Origin: Polytrichum commune
Lineage: Eukaryota; Streptophyta; Polytrichopsida; Polytrichales; Polytrichaceae
Assembly (NCBI GenBank): GCA_950295325.1
Contig: OX485803.1
Coordinates: 35,417,554-35,481,553 of the forward strand
Length of the DNA: 64,000 bases
Direction of reading: 5' to 3'
This document shows, in pieces, positions 11,434-24,249 of the stretch. Each line of letters starts with the position of its first letter. Position 1 is the first letter of the stretch. Position numbers and translations under genes: made by a program. The notes beneath the pieces are model-generated. The model was not told the DNA's origin and ran no database searches. It worked only from the letters and a program-made list of their open reading frames with translations.

Positions 11434-12876
11434 AAGGTAGGGGTCCTCATCATATGCAAGGTCGTCATACATGGGACCTATGAATTGGTTTAAGGAAGCT
11501 AGTGGTTTTGACTTTTACTATTCATCAAATTTTCAATTGAGGCTTAAAATATTTTAGTTTTCTTTATACCTATGTTTACCCTAAAGGCTAATATGAATAA
11601 CCACATATTATTTATGTTATATCAACCACATAGCCATGTGTATGCGCAATAGCTTAGCGTAGTGGTTGAAGCACCCTCTACCTTACCACATATTCCTGGA
11701 CCCTCCCAACTCCCAACTCCCAACTAATGTTGGATAATGTGATATGTGATATAAAGTTGTACACCCTAAACTTTGTAATGTCAACCCCCATAATGTCACA
11801 CACTCTCTAATATCCCAAAATTCTAGGGACAAATGTTTGTAGTTCAAATCTCACTCCTTATTGTCACATTTCTCTCCCTTATATCACGAAATTTGTCATT
11901 AATGCAAACCACCAAAGAAGTCAACCTGCACCCTCGCATTGCTCCATGTGGAGTGTCACCATCTTCTTCTTCTTTTGCCACTTGTTGAATGTTGGTGCAT
12001 CCTTCCGCCACATCGCCCAGGACGGCCAAGTGGAGTGGACCACACTAGCATAGGTGATGGGGAGGAATTCAAATTGTCCTCACACCTCCTTTATATTATT
12101 CCATAATGTCACAAGCTACACTAATCCTATAGTATCACGCATCCATGTTAACACTACAAAACTATGTAATAACATGTGCACTATAGTTACCACAAATGTG
12201 ATACTACGGAGTTTAGATTGTAATGCCTTCCTTTTGGAAGGTGGGCTCCACTAAAGACTAAGATCATCTTCAAGGATATTCGAGCGATCGGTGACCTAAC
12301 TTATAAAGTTAGGCGGTTTGAGAGTGAGCCGAAAGGAGGGAGACTTACTAAACTAACTTAAAGAGGGGGAAATACTACGGTATGGCAGACTTGTGGGAGT
12401 GTAAATTGTGATGACTTACATTTTGCTTTGTTATTTTTATAAAGGATCGTCCCAGATGAGGACAATGACATACTTCACACGTCAGGGACTCGCATAATAA
12501 AAACACTCGTACAAGCATGTCAAATTCAATACCCAAGCCCAAAATACATTTTATCTTCACTTGATGGACTTGGGATCGTGATTCATGATGTCCAAACAAC
12601 CGACCAGAACAAACACCTATCCTTGTGTCAAGCTTAACCGTAAATGCTACAAAATAACAACAATAATAATAATAATTTATGAAATAGATCATGTGCACCT
12701 ACTGTCCTGAGGGAAAGGCCACGTGGGCTCTGAGTGATTCCAGTGGCAATCATGAAACTAAGAAACAAGAAAAAACGCAAACAAGCAAGCACTAGCTAGG
12801 CCCTGCCACCCAACGAGTTAATTGATCATTGGTTATAGCTTATATATATATATATACTTGTAATGTATCGAGCATG
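11434..12876. other. unassigned; possible interrupted SINE near 11650
   Basis: A good A-box-like TAGCTTAGCGTAGTGG at 11650-11665 and a weak B-box-like AGTTCAAATC at 11841-11850 are much too far apart for one tRNA-derived promoter unless something was inserted between them. The rest holds repeated TAATGTCAC-like words and no gene. A (TA)n tract lies at 12841-12856. Confidence 0.3.
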
Positions 12877-12879
12877 TAA

Positions 12880-13381
12880 GGGCCACTTCACACACGAGCC
12901 AAGAGCCGTGACCATGAAATTGTGGGAGCCCAAAAGAAAAGCGTCCAAAGGCCGTCCCAACACACCTCCAACATCAAGTAGTGTGGTCACGGACCCTCAA
13001 GTGTAGTGTGAAGTCATGTGTGGCCATGCCCTCAACCAAATGCTATTTCAATGCATTTCTATTCATGCGGGTCCTCAACCATGATAAAATAGAGTAATTC
13101 AATGGTTGTAAGCGGTCGGAGTGCCATGTTCTCCTAGTTTGGTGTTAAGCCTACCTTCAAGAGGTGGTTTTTTGAAAATAGTCCAAATGATCATGAACAC
13201 ATGATCCATTTGATGCCATGTAGGAATCCATGAAGACTCTACATCCGTCTTGCATTCACATACTCTGTTGGTCCCTCAAGCGTAGTGTGAAGCGAACTTG
13301 GACCAACTCCGCCTTTTCCACCGATGAGAGTGCTTGAAGTGTGATGGTCACGGGCTCTCAGTCTCGTGTGTGAAGTGGCCC
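12880..13381. mobile_element. PIF/Harbinger-type MITE, 502 bp, TAA target duplication
   Basis: The left end reads GGGCCACTTCACACACGAG (from 12880) and the right end is its exact reverse complement over 19 bp, ending at 13381. Further matching (GTGACCAT) extends the TIR to about 40 bp. TAA flanks both sides (12877-12879 and 13382-13384), the TWA duplication made by PIF/Harbinger transposases. There is no transposase inside. The terminal motif is partly repeated internally near 12975-13025 and 13262-13305 (GTAGTGTGAAG), so the element may have grown by nested or tandem insertion of relatives. Confidence 0.85.
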
Positions 13382-13651
13382 TAAAACCTCAATTTATCTT
13401 CACATCTGCATTTCAATTTAGCAGGACATTTTGATTCATGCGATCTTACTAATTTACAATCTACATTTGTAGTCCACATAGCATGGATATTTGTAACTGA
13501 TGAATGATGTAATCATGGAGATTTAAAGAAAGAAAAAGAAAAAGAAAAACATCATTCATGGACAACCTATGGCTGAAAAAGTGACAATAAAAAAAGATTT
13601 TTGCTCCTAGACATAGCTGGGGAAAATTTAAGATTAATTTCTCATCATACC

Positions 13652-13795
13652 ATTATTCAAATCCATAACAATGTTTTGTGGGACTGACAGTAATCCAAGG
13701 AATATTCTTGATATTTTTCACATTCGGTCTAAATGTGGGGAATATTTCCTATAATATTGTCAGTCCCACGAAACATTAGTATGGATATGAATAAT
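13652..13795. mobile_element. 144-bp fold-back MITE
   Basis: The two halves are near-complete reverse complements: ATTATTCAAATCCATA, then TGTTTTGTGGGACTGACA on the left, against TGTCAGTCCCACGAAACA, then TATGGATATGAATAAT on the right. The loop at the middle is only a few tens of bases. No clear target duplication was seen. Confidence 0.7.
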
Positions 13796-13842
13796 GTTAT
13801 GATTCAATCACTCATTATGATAATGCTTGTTTTTGCTAGATT

Positions 13843-13867
13843 CCCTCCCTCCCTCCCTCCCTCCCTT
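13843..13867. repeat. (CCCT)n microsatellite
   Basis: About six CCCT units. Confidence 0.95.
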
Positions 13868-14224
13868 CTTATCTATATCTATATTTTACCGCCTCCTAGA
13901 ACCCACCATTTGAATGAAAGACATGGCCCGCGTCCCATCCTGCAAGGGAACTCTTGAACATGAAAGGACTACCATGCTCGTATTCATGTCGGCAAACCAC
14001 CAATGATCATAATTCTTTTCTTTCCTTTGCATAAAAGCAAATGTGATGTGAATCGAACTTATAGTAAGTTTGAACATTACTGCATGCGGGTGTTATTTGG
14101 TTACCTTCCCTTAATTGGACACCTATATTTGATTGGTGTGTATTTAGGTGAGGATCAAAGGACAAACACCATAAAAGACACTTGTGTTGAGAAAGACTGG
14201 ACCACGTCTTCAAATTTCATACAA

Positions 14225-15230
14225 TACTACTCTACACTCAAATAATGAACATAATTGAGAGGACTTGTATATACGGTTACGGGATCAACAAACATACATT
14301 TCCAATTGTCATAACTATATCAAGAAAAGTTAGCTTTTCAATACAATTATTTGTGTTGATGCTTTCTCATAGATTTGCTAGTGCAATACAAGTTCCGTTG
14401 TGTCAAGCGTAATCAGTAGAAGTCGGAGGACATGAGAAACCGAACCGAGTGACACCCATATACTCTAGTGTGGTTAGTGTTATCGTACTTCACATTCTTA
14501 ATAAGTTGAACATGCATTCAATCAAGGGAACAACAAACATGCACTTCCGATCACCATAACTAAATCAAGAAAAATCCAAATTTCAATCCGGTTTTTTTTG
14601 TGTTGATGTTCATCGTAGATTTGCTAGTGCAACACAAGTCCGTTGTGTCAAGCATAATCAATAGAAGTTGGAGGACATGAGAAACCGAACTGAGTGACAC
14701 CCATATACTCTAGTTTGGTTAGTGTTATCGTACTTCACATTCTTAATAAGTTGAACATGCATTCAATCAAGGGAACAACAAACATGCACTTCCGATCACC
14801 ATAACTAAATCAAGAAAAGTCCAATTTTCAATCTGGTTTTTTTGGTGTGTTGATGTTCATCGTAGATTTGCTAGTGCAACACGAGTTCGTTGTGTCAAGC
14901 GTAATCAGTAGAAGTCGGAGGAAATGAGAAACCGAACCAAGTGACACCCGTATACTCTAGTGTGGTTAGTGTTATCGTACTTCACATTCTTAATAAGTTG
15001 AACATGCATTCAATCAAGGGAACAACAAACATGCACTTCCGATCACCATAACTAAATCAAGAAAAGTCCAATTTTCTAATCTGGTTTTTTTGGTGTGTTG
15101 ATGTTCATCGTAGATTTGCTAGTACAACATGAGTTCCGCTGTGTCAAGAGTAATCAGTGGAAGACGTCGGAGGACATGAATAAACACCCACATGCTTTTT
15201 AGCTTGGTTAAGTTAAGTGTTATCGTACTC
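14225..15230. repeat. four-unit tandem array, ~245-bp period
   Basis: Units start near 14225, 14471, 14716 and 14964. Each contains GGTTAGTGTTATCGTACTTC, CATGCACTTCCGATCACC, GTTGATGTTCATCGTAGATT, TGCTAGTGCAACAC and GAGAAACCGAACC. Units 2-4 are very similar and unit 1 is more diverged. Single diverged relatives lie at 28430-28680 and 50030-50130 (same orientation) and at 24250-24420 and 45170-45330 (opposite). This is a local expansion of a dispersed family. Confidence 0.8.
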
Positions 15231-16137
15231 CATGTTCTTTTTAAAAGTTGCATCACACATGCTGCATTTAAAAAAGGACATGATCACCGCATCTGAATGA
15301 TCACCTGCGTGACTTAACTTATAGCTACATCCATAGAGTAGATCTGCAGCCAAAACTTTTTGAGAAAGCCATGCAACTTTACTTTACTGACAACACATAA
15401 TTTTTGGCTCTGCTTGCCTCGCCCTCTACTCTAGATCTTATAGGAGCCGCCAACACTGTCACCACGAACCACCTGATACGGAGCCGAGACCTTTTGCTAA
15501 ATTAAGCATCAATATGCTGGTTGTTTATCTGGTCTAAATATAAGCCATGTTGAAGATCGAAGTCTTCAATGCCCTTCAAACGCGATTTGGCCCTTCAAAA
15601 TATGCCTCTCTCAAAACAATCCTTCAAAACGCACAACCTCAAATTGAAAATGAAGACGTCACTTGAAGTCTTCAATATAATCTGCCCACCACAAGAACCA
15701 ACGAGCATAGGGCATTGTCACGACAAGAAGTGGATTCTTAGTTCTTCACATTGTACTAGAAACATGTATCGTATAATTCATGCACAAGTTTAATATGAGT
15801 TTTGTATCTCATTTCTATGTTCTTGGATTGATGTCTTGAATTTGAACTAGCTCTTCAACTGAAGGGCTGAAATTTGAGAGCCCTTCAAAATGAAACTCAT
15901 ATGAGGGCTTCAATCTTGAACATTGATTGTAAGGTACGTATATATGCACACCATTTATGGTATTTGCACTATATACACACTATTTGTAAAGGCCCTAAAC
16001 TAGATGCCTAGAGGTCTCAAAGTGCCACATGCGTTGATTGCCAACATAATATGATACTATTTGTCAACATAAGTAGCTTTTCAAACAAAAGAATGTTTAG
16101 TTTATGACAAATAGCATAAAACATTGGGGTACTTGAC
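15231..16137. other. unassigned sequence
   Basis: No gene seen. Short related words (CCCTTCAAA with flanking AAAT) recur between 15569 and 15900. Confidence 0.4.
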
Positions 16138-16290
16138 ATGATTGTTTTGCGTTTTAGTATGTAAAGGGAAGATATCATTGAGCTTACTAATGACAAGTGT
16201 CATTTGTTTACATTTTAGTATGCAAGAGGAAGATGCACATGAGCATACTAATGCCAAGTGTCATTTGTGTGCACTTTAGTCAACTTGTAG
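16138..16290. repeat. short tandem repeat, ~62-bp units
   Basis: TTTAGTATGnAA, GGAAGAT, GAGCnTACTAATG and CAAGTGTCATTTGT recur about two and a half times. Confidence 0.6.
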
Positions 16291-17154
16291 GCCATTGCGG
16301 AACATAGATATGCACATCTTAACATCTTTGAACATACTCATGCCAAGATATTAGTAAGTGCACTTGAACGCCAAGTGTCATTATGTGACACTAATGATGA
16401 AGTTGTTGATCATTAGTGTAACCTAACATATTCCAAGTGGAGCAGGGGGGGGATAACATATAAACAAGTAGATTCGGCTTGTTATCAAACAAGCAAGTTG
16501 GAATGTGGCCATCATTTGCGTTTACAAACTTCAAAAGTTGCACATTGAGTGTATTTATTGAGCTTTCTATCTCGAGAGTCTCTAATACGAAAATAAATCC
16601 AAATACATGAAAAGTTGAGGCAAGGCTTGAATAATAAGAATATGTTATCATGAAGATATGACAATCTCAAGTGAGGACCATGTTTTCACATATCAAATTT
16701 TTGCTCCAACGAAAGTCAATTATTGGTTTCATATAAGTAGGTGGCAACTCCTCCGGAAATTGCAACTCCCCCTTACAGTTGTGTTGGCCACCGATTTCCA
16801 TTCTCTAGACAAAAATATATATGCACACATCCATCTAGAAGGGGGCCTTAACATTTAGTGGTTTTCACTAACTTGGCTAGCACATGGAAGGAAGCCTTGA
16901 GACATGAAGCTCTTGCAACTAGCCATCCATGTTGGTTTCAATCAACAAACTTGAAGAGACCATATGTTTAGTTGTTCTTTAAAGCTACGTCATGCATATA
17001 ACTACATGTTTTTCGTTGAAGCTCAAAACCTAAATGTTTTTCAAGCTTTTCGAGCACATGGAACATAATGGTATACAGATTGTGAAGCCACCTCATAGTT
17101 GGGTTCGCAAATAACATGTGAACCCGCCATTATAGAACACTTAAAATCACTACA

Positions 17155-17358
17155 ATGATTATCCCAATTACTGAGTGTTACTATTTTAAGGTTCAAAGTG
17201 CAATACTGTCTTACTCAAAAGTCCAATTTTTACTAACATAAGCTCACCAGGTTGTTCGAACATAAATGACTTTGCTTGGTAAAATATTACATTTTCAATA
17301 AATACTTATAGAGCCGCGTAACTCCAAATAGTAACACGCACTAATTGGGGTAATCAAT
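17155..17358. mobile_element. ~204-bp MITE with ~30-bp TIRs
   Basis: The left end reads TGATTATCCCAATTACTG, then GTGTTACTATTT. The right end, reverse-complemented, reads TGATTACCCCAATTAGTG, then GTGTTACTATTT. The interior is AT-rich without coding sequence. No target duplication was recognised, so the superfamily is open. Confidence 0.65.
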
Positions 17359-17439
17359 GTAGGTTCAGTTTCAAGACAAGCTCGAGTTCCACATTAATGG
17401 ATTATGACCACATGCCACCACACATGTATACATTGATTG

Positions 17440-17690
17440 GGGCAAACCGACCCATACACTGGTTCCTTGGAGGCAAGGGTTTAGGCATCCACCAAGGAAC
17501 GAGAACAGTGTCTCGGGATGTTTATGGACATAGTCGATTGAGATCCTAGTGTTTCCAAGTCCAACGAGTTACATGTTGACATCTTTCGGTTTCTCTTTGT
17601 TAAATGGGGCATATCTTATAAATTCCTCTAAAATGATCAGTAATTTTCCTGAAGTCTTGACCTTCAACTGGCTCTCCCCATTCATTGGAC
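17440..17690 (+). repeat. two adjoining dispersed repeats
   Basis: The first 70 bp match 6475-6570. From about 17500 the sequence matches 51228-51420 (AAGTCCAACn-GATTAC-like, CCTCTAAAATGAT, GTAATTTTCCTGAAG). The two pieces are adjacent here but not at the other sites. Confidence 0.55.
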
Positions 17691-18739
17691 CGGACTACGT
17701 CGCAGCAGGTAATTAGTACTGTGTGAGGATGACCAAAGTGAAGACATTAATGACACACATACAAGCCATGAGCAATAGGCCTGTAGCCTTTTATAATTAA
17801 AGTAGCTATCATAGGGAGCAGGTGACTATCCGTCTCCTGGTCCCGCCCTCCATCACATTGCTTTTGGAACATCCGACTCGTCAATTAATGCATCCAATTA
17901 GGCTCATGACAAATTACTCAACATTGGGTCAAATTGCAATTCAAACCAACTCTCACAATGTTATTCAGTATATAATGCACCATTTCCATAACAGTGATGG
18001 GAGTAAGGTGTGTGGGTGTTATTTGGTTACTTTGTAATGCTATACAATGTTTGTTGTATAAAATGCGGAAAACAAATCAAATAATACCCACATACCTTAG
18101 GCGAATCTACATTGGGTTGGTTGATAGCAAGAATTCCGGCACCAGGTTACATGGGTCAATGATGGGCCAATCCAATCGCACTTCAATAATGAAGGACATA
18201 AAATCATTGACTAGCTCAAACCGAATCATTCCCTTGGATGTTATGGTAGCTTGGATTTTACAATAACATCCTTCACATCCCATACTTTCAAAATTCGCAT
18301 CAAACTGAATTGCTTCCCCCATCCAAAGCCAATAATGGCTCTTCATCAGTGATTGTTACATCTCACTCATTCAGCATGGCAATTGTTTGGAGACAATGCA
18401 AACACTGGGAGTTCATCATGTATGCAGTTGGTAAGTTTATTAGTTGCGACGCATAGTTGGAACAGACAAATCTCTAGCAACAATCGCTAAGAAACAAAAG
18501 TAAACATCCAATGTCAATAAAGCCTGGTTGGTCTTGCTTTTTACTATCCTTTTCAGCATCCTGAAATGCCCATGTGGACCATCTTGGACCTATTCATGTG
18601 CAGATTTCAATCCCAGGATAATTTATTTATGAATGTTCAAACAAAAGGGCCAGTTGAGGAACTTAGCCTACAGAAGCCACTAAATTCGTAGGCATGTAAG
18701 ACGATAACTAACTTAGGCTGCCAAAGTGACCATCTCTGC
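17691..18739. other. unassigned sequence
   Basis: Open frames on both strands around 17994-18346 overlap each other and resemble nothing known. No gene is called. Confidence 0.35.
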
Positions 18740-19330
18740 TATACTGCTCTGGATTTTCATCACTGCCGTACACCAGTCACCTAATGTGCAGTAAAGAACT
18801 CTCAGAACCAGTAATTGAGTGCATCACAATCAAGAAGAACTCACTGCAAGAGCTGACAAGAACCGAAAACAGAGTCAGAAGTTTCAGAGGCAAAGTATTT
18901 CACTCAGGTGTGCAGCAGGAATGTTGTTCAAATTTGTTTTTGAGAGAGAACAAACAAGTTTGCCTGTACACCTGTACACCAAAAGTCCTTAACATGGTTG
19001 CTAATCCCTTGAAAATTTCGGTCAAAGGATGGAACCCTAGCTGCTAGACTACAAAAACAGCAACAGCCTGCCAGAGGACTGCTCTGGACTGCCATCATCA
19101 TCACCATGCATCAGTCATGTGCGGTGAGGAAACACTTGTTAAACAATTTGTAAGTACTCAACTTCATCAAGAGTGTAGAAACTGCAAGAAGTGACAGTAA
19201 GAAGGAACATTTGAAGAACAAAGGATGGCAAAGTTTCTCGAACTTATGTTTAGATTACATATTCAGAGAGAACAAACACGTGTACCTATACACCCAACAT
19301 GGGAAGTCCCTCGAAGAAGATTGCTACACA
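18740..19330. repeat. diverged direct duplication
   Basis: TACTGCTCTGGA, ATCACTGCC/ATCATCACC, CAGTCA, then GAGAGAACAAACA and GT-TGCCTGTACACC/GTACCTATACACC recur in the same order in 18740-19000 and 19075-19310. The block is less AT-rich than most of the window. It lies downstream of the LBD gene, but no transcript end could be placed. Confidence 0.5.
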
Positions 19331-19889
19331 TGCTTCACGCAGCTTGCGCTTCCCAGCAGCATTGAACGGAGCCATGGCTGCAATAGCTTTCTTTAAGGGC
19401 AACTTACTTGAAAATGGATTCCAACAGGTAGTATAATGGCTAGCCATTGCAACGAAAAACAACAACGGATCGAAACCTAAAAGAACACGTATCTAGAAGC
19501 TAGGAGCTTTTTGCCCCAGGCAGAAAACCACAATGGCCTCCTACACTGGTAACTTGTTCATAAGCAATTCCAGCATTTACATAAGGATGGGGTTGGTGCA
19601 GTGTGTTCAAGAAAGACAGATCGTGTCTTCATTGCGACCGCCACTGGTCTGCAGGGTGTAGTATCTCTACAACAGTCCGGGCGAGGTATACAAAAAGTGG
19701 AGGAAAGGAACTGGCCATTTGGTTTGTGACCATGTAGGCTTTCGCACACTCGTTTCAAATCGCGTCACAATTTCTACATTTCTAGGCCTTTCAGAAGAAT
19801 AAAATTACAGAAGCAAGAAGAGAGAGAGAGCCCTAAATTAGCGAGGTGGTGATGGGTGGTTGCTGGATAGAGTTTGAGAAGCCTCATTA

Positions 19890-20872
19890 TTATGTCCAAA
19901 GAGGCTCTCCCAGCTCCAAATTTTCCATACGATGGTAGCCACCAGGCTTGTAGTGATGCTGAAGCTCAGGTGATGTTGGCTGCACGGGAGGAGACATCCG
20001 ATGGTGCTGCTGCTGATGCTGCATCCCTTGCAACATGTCCTTTGAACTTCCACCATCAGATGTTGCATTTGTGTGATTCATCCGCATACAAACAATCTCG
20101 GCGTTAGCGACAGCCAGTTGAGTCTGCAAGTGAGCCACTTGATGCTGAAGAGAAGAAATAGCACCCACACAGCCATAAACAGGGTCTCGTACTCGTGCAT
20201 CAGCTTCGTAGACCATGGAGCTCACTGCATCACCCCGCTGCTGGACGGGAAGATCCTGCTTACGAAACGATCCAAAGTCTTGTGAGCTCTACATCTTGGA
20301 GAAGATCAATGGTTGGAGCTACAAGCTTAGATCGAGTTTCTAGACCTGCTTTCATGGGTGTCATGTCGTCAAGAAGAGACTCCGTCTTCCCGTCTTTACA
20401 AAGCTAACCCAGATATGATAAAAACCCCTTTACATGTCTGGGTAGGCTTTGTAAAGACCAGTAGACGGCGCTTCGCCAATACAGATCCCAAAGTCAAACT
20501 TCTGAGAGGACAACTTTCTAAGAAGCTGGCAAACTTTCACGAGCGAGGAGGCACATTGCAAGAATAATCTATGATTTCATCCTTGTGATGATCCGCTACC
20601 TCATGAAAATGAGACTTAGATTGTGGGTGAGAGTTATCGTCGAAGATTTTCCAGAGCTTGATGTTTGCAGAGTTGCAGTTTGGAGAAAGGTTAACCAGAT
20701 GAGACAATACCTGAAGCATTTTGTTCACATTGGCGGCTCCAAAAACCTTGTGGACATTGGCAAATTTTTGGGGTTCATCTGGGGGGAAGTGCGGGGCAAA
20801 AACGCAATCTCGAGCACATCTCCGTCGGAGCAACTTGCAGGCCGCGCACGGAGACATTCCGGACCCAGGCAT
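19890..20872 (-). CDS. LBD: class I LOB-domain transcription factor (LBD3/LBD4-like)
   Basis: A nuclear DNA-binding transcription factor. Two exons: 20872-20711 (54 codons) and 20255-19890 (121 codons plus stop). They are joined in phase 0 across a 455-bp intron with borders CAG/GTATTG and AAGCAG/GAT, giving 175 residues. The LOB domain is complete. The zinc-finger-like block CX2CX6CX3C is C9, C12, C19 and C23. The GAS block spans residues 37-54 (FANVHKVFGAAN), with Ala47 where Ser is usual. RVRDPVYGCVGAI is at 75-87, and the LX6LX3LX6L zipper-like coil is L90, L97, L101 and I108, the last Leu replaced by Ile. The Gln/His/Pro-rich tail ends ELGEPLWT. The presence of the coil marks class I, and residues 50-109 (NKMLQ, QRGDAVSSMVYEA, ISSLQ) resemble the LBD3/LBD4 group, known in Arabidopsis for cytokinin response and vascular boundaries. 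Its role in this species is not shown. The start chosen is the first Met of the family-type MxxxGxSPCAACK N-terminus. Confidence 0.93.
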
Positions 20873-23830
20873 CCTGCTCTTCTCTCCCGCCAGATTGACC
20901 CTATTTTCTGCACTTCCGTTTAGAACTCTCTAAATTATCGATAGCTTTCAAAGACAATTAGACTGGCGTTTGGATATAGCCACTGCTACAACACATCTAG
21001 ACAGATACCAACTCAACCACCAAATCTCATTTCCTCTAAATCACCAACTCTGAAAATCACCTTTAGAGATGCACACAAATTTGAAAGCCTTTAAATTGCT
21101 CGGCAACAGCCTTCCATCAACAACTTTAAAAGAACCGGAAGCTAATCAATCAGCTCTCCGAAACATCACTCATGCGAAACGTCTTGCTTGCGCTCGCTAG
21201 CAGCACCGACCTTTTAACAGATCCTGTATGCGAAAGAATTTTCCCACGTGTTAATGAAAACAAACAAAGAAGGAAACTCTCTCTTAACAAACAAAAAAAA
21301 CTGAACGGAGTGGCTGTCCACAGAGACTGGCTGTGGGTTTGTAAGGGTCGATAAGAAGAGTAGTGAGCGGCTCGGCTTCCAAGGAGCTCCGATAGTCGAA
21401 TGAAATTTTTTTTAAAAGAATGCCCACTTTGGCAAATCAGGGAAAGGACGAAGGGAAGAGAAGAAATGTCCACGCATCGGGAAAAAGGAGATGGAGAGTG
21501 CTTTTGCAAAGACAGACTAACTTATATGGCTGTAAGTAAGGTGACAAATGCCTATTGTACCTGCTGGTTGATCTCAATGCTTAGAGCCTTCCGAAGATGT
21601 AAGGAAGGCGAACAGTTACATAGTAGTTATAAACTAATTAAGACGGAGGTTGAAGCTTGGAGAGGGGAAATTCAAAATTTCCTCGTGTCTCTCGCCGGTT
21701 TTATCGCTTTGTCACATGCAAAACTTTCAACAAGAAAAACTCGTCCGACACTTGCTAAACCGAGAACTCGACAATATAAGAATGAGAATAAGGAGCCTCT
21801 GACACAGATCTTAGGCCATTTCCTAAACTTAGTTCGTCAAGGAACGGAATCGTACTGCTCGCATGTGAGGGTATACGACACTTGGCTCTCATATATACAA
21901 ACAGTTCGTAAAAGGGTGACCAGATCCACCAGAGAATATGTGGAATCCTGCAATGTCCCGTAATAACAAGTAATATTCCACGTGCGAGGCCCACAGAAAC
22001 TGAAGACTGCAAACTTGAAAGGTTGAACATGAACTATAGTCTATAAAGGATGATTCAATGAATTAGTTATGATCTTCTGGTCACCAAAGCGGGAGGAAGA
22101 GTGGATACTCCGATAAAGCAGCCTGCCATTAGCATGTGAGGAGGCTTCCCGATTCTTCAACATTGCACCGGGACACGATTCCTAGATACATTTCACATCT
22201 TAATGTAAAGAAATGGAGAGGAGCGATTTATAAAGAAGAGATGGCTGTATGCAGGCATACCGCAAATTATTTGTGAGTTTCTCCTCACGTTCTCCAAGAG
22301 GTTCGAATACTCCTCAGCCCTGAAGACACAGTACACAACAGGGTTAGGCGTACGTACGTCGGCAAAGTTCAGATTATGAGGCGATTTCATGTGCTACCTG
22401 CGTACATTTAGCTTCTCCAACGAACAAGAGGGTTAAGGTACCAGAATTCCGTGATTCTGAAGCCCAGACGGTCGATTATTACAGCACAAAACGACACTCT
22501 GCTTGCTCTTTAAGCGAGAAGCAGAAGAAAAGTTTTCAAAAACCTTAAAAGTTGGACGACCGTGTGCGTAAGGGTACAAGAGAGATTTGTGGGCTTCTAG
22601 AGAAAAAGCTTCGACAGTGATCACCTACCACCTTGAAGCTGCAAAACAACCGCAACACAATCGAGCTTCCTTCAATTGACTTTAGAGCGCAAAGATGCAT
22701 CACTAGCTCTTGGTGCATCTATCGGGGCGGACAGAGAGCAGAAATTGACGGGAAAAAAAAGGAAAAAAAAAAAGTGGAAAAAAGGAAGAAGGCAAAGGAC
22801 ACCGGACTCACTCACTCTCTCACTACTGAGTATTTTTTCCAGCGCATCATAAATGCATCAACAACTTGTACGTGGCCTTCAAATGTGCAGCAGTCTCATG
22901 GCGACCACCTCCGCAGCACGTTGTTGTCGTAAGAAGGCCCCACACACGCACATACATACATACAAATACATACATACATATTAACGAACTAGAGTATATA
23001 TGCGTAAGTAACTCTGTCAAGAGTTGGTCATGTGCATGAACTTATAAGCTCGGAGACACTACACGCAGTTAAGAGACCAATGCCAATTGCAGACAGACAC
23101 AAACTGCACACGACAGGCGAACGAACGAAGATGAACCTATATTACCTCCTGCTCCTCTCAGCTCTCAGCTCTCAGCTCTGTACCGGCCACCTTCCACCTG
23201 CGGCTCTTGTCAATTGTAATTATGACAACGCACTTCAACTGTTTCTGACCTGCTCCCCCTCGACTTTCATCTGAAGTATGTCTCACTCCTAAGGAACACC
23301 TTCTACTTGTCAATTCAGAGCTTTCACGAGAAACTGACAGAAATTCCAAGCTGCACTGCTGATGAATGCTGCAGCCAGCAGACCAGAGTCCAGACCACCC
23401 TCCCTCCCTACTCCGAGACTTTATTGCTCTCTGACGCTTGCTCAGAATCAATCGCAACTGCCTGCTACCCGACTTGTCAGGTGATCTCAGACTCGCACTC
23501 ACCTCCAACAATTTTTCCCGACAAATTTTCACGCTCTTCCCTGCTCATCCCATTCCACCAATTCCCTGCCTCCCCTTTGCTTCCTTCCTTTCTCAATTCC
23601 TTCACGAATCACGATGCTCTCTTCGCTCCCTGCCGCGGTCGGTGAGACATCGATGCCCTTCCTCGAAGCTGACTCACCGAAATCGCCTCTCTCCCTCTCT
23701 CTTCTCTCGGGGTTTCTTCCCTCAAAACCCTATGCACTAGTGTCTCTCACACTAGTCCTCCACTAGTCCCCACTAGTCTCCCTTAGTAGCCCCACTAACT
23801 AGCTTTGTTTGTGGCCCAAGCAACTAACCT
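20873..23830 (-). promoter_or_regulatory. probable upstream/leader region of the LBD gene
   Basis: This stretch is noticeably less AT-rich than its surroundings and free of the dispersed repeats seen elsewhere, as expected for a retained promoter and 5' leader. A pyrimidine-rich block (plus strand 23680-23725, GA-rich on the minus strand) with an AAACCCTA telo-box-like word at 23727 could mark a transcript start region. No TATA box or start could be fixed. A 187-codon plus-strand open frame at 21400-21963 has no recognisable domain and is not called as a gene. Confidence 0.3.
22940..22981. repeat. (CATA)n microsatellite
   Basis: Two runs of ACATACATACATACA separated by AAT. Confidence 0.9.
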
Positions 23831-24170
23831 CCACTACCCACCCGCGCTCTCTCGCTTGGGTTGTGTGGTACCGGTTTCGGGGCTTTTCACGGACGTTGAG
23901 GACGAGGAGAAATCATTGGGGCTCGTAGTAAGCTCATAAGGGCCGACGAAAGAGACTAGGGGGAGCACCTCGCATTTATGTAGCTTATGCCAAGCCACCC
24001 GTCCATCCGTCCACCCTCTCTTTCTCCTTTCCAAGGCCCCATCGTTTTGTGATCAAGCACGCGAAGCAACTACATTCGTGTGCTTTACATCCATGCACAT
24101 GGCATGACACCATGACCACACCCACTCCCACTTAAACAATGGCGAATGTTGCATAAAGAGGTCCCACTCT

Positions 24171-24240
24171 CTATGTATGTATGTATGTATGTGTGCGTGC
24201 GTCTATGTATGTGTATGTGTGTGTATGTGAGGTATATATG
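24171..24240. repeat. (TATG)n / (GTGT)n microsatellite
   Basis: TATGTATGTATGTATG followed by TGTGCGTGCG and TGTATGTGTGTG. Confidence 0.9.
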
Positions 24241-24249
24241 TGGGGGTTG

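Noticed and set aside
21400-21963. 187-codon plus-strand gene upstream of LBD
   Set aside because: Long for chance, but no motif or domain is recognisable and it lies in the presumed promoter region of the opposite strand.
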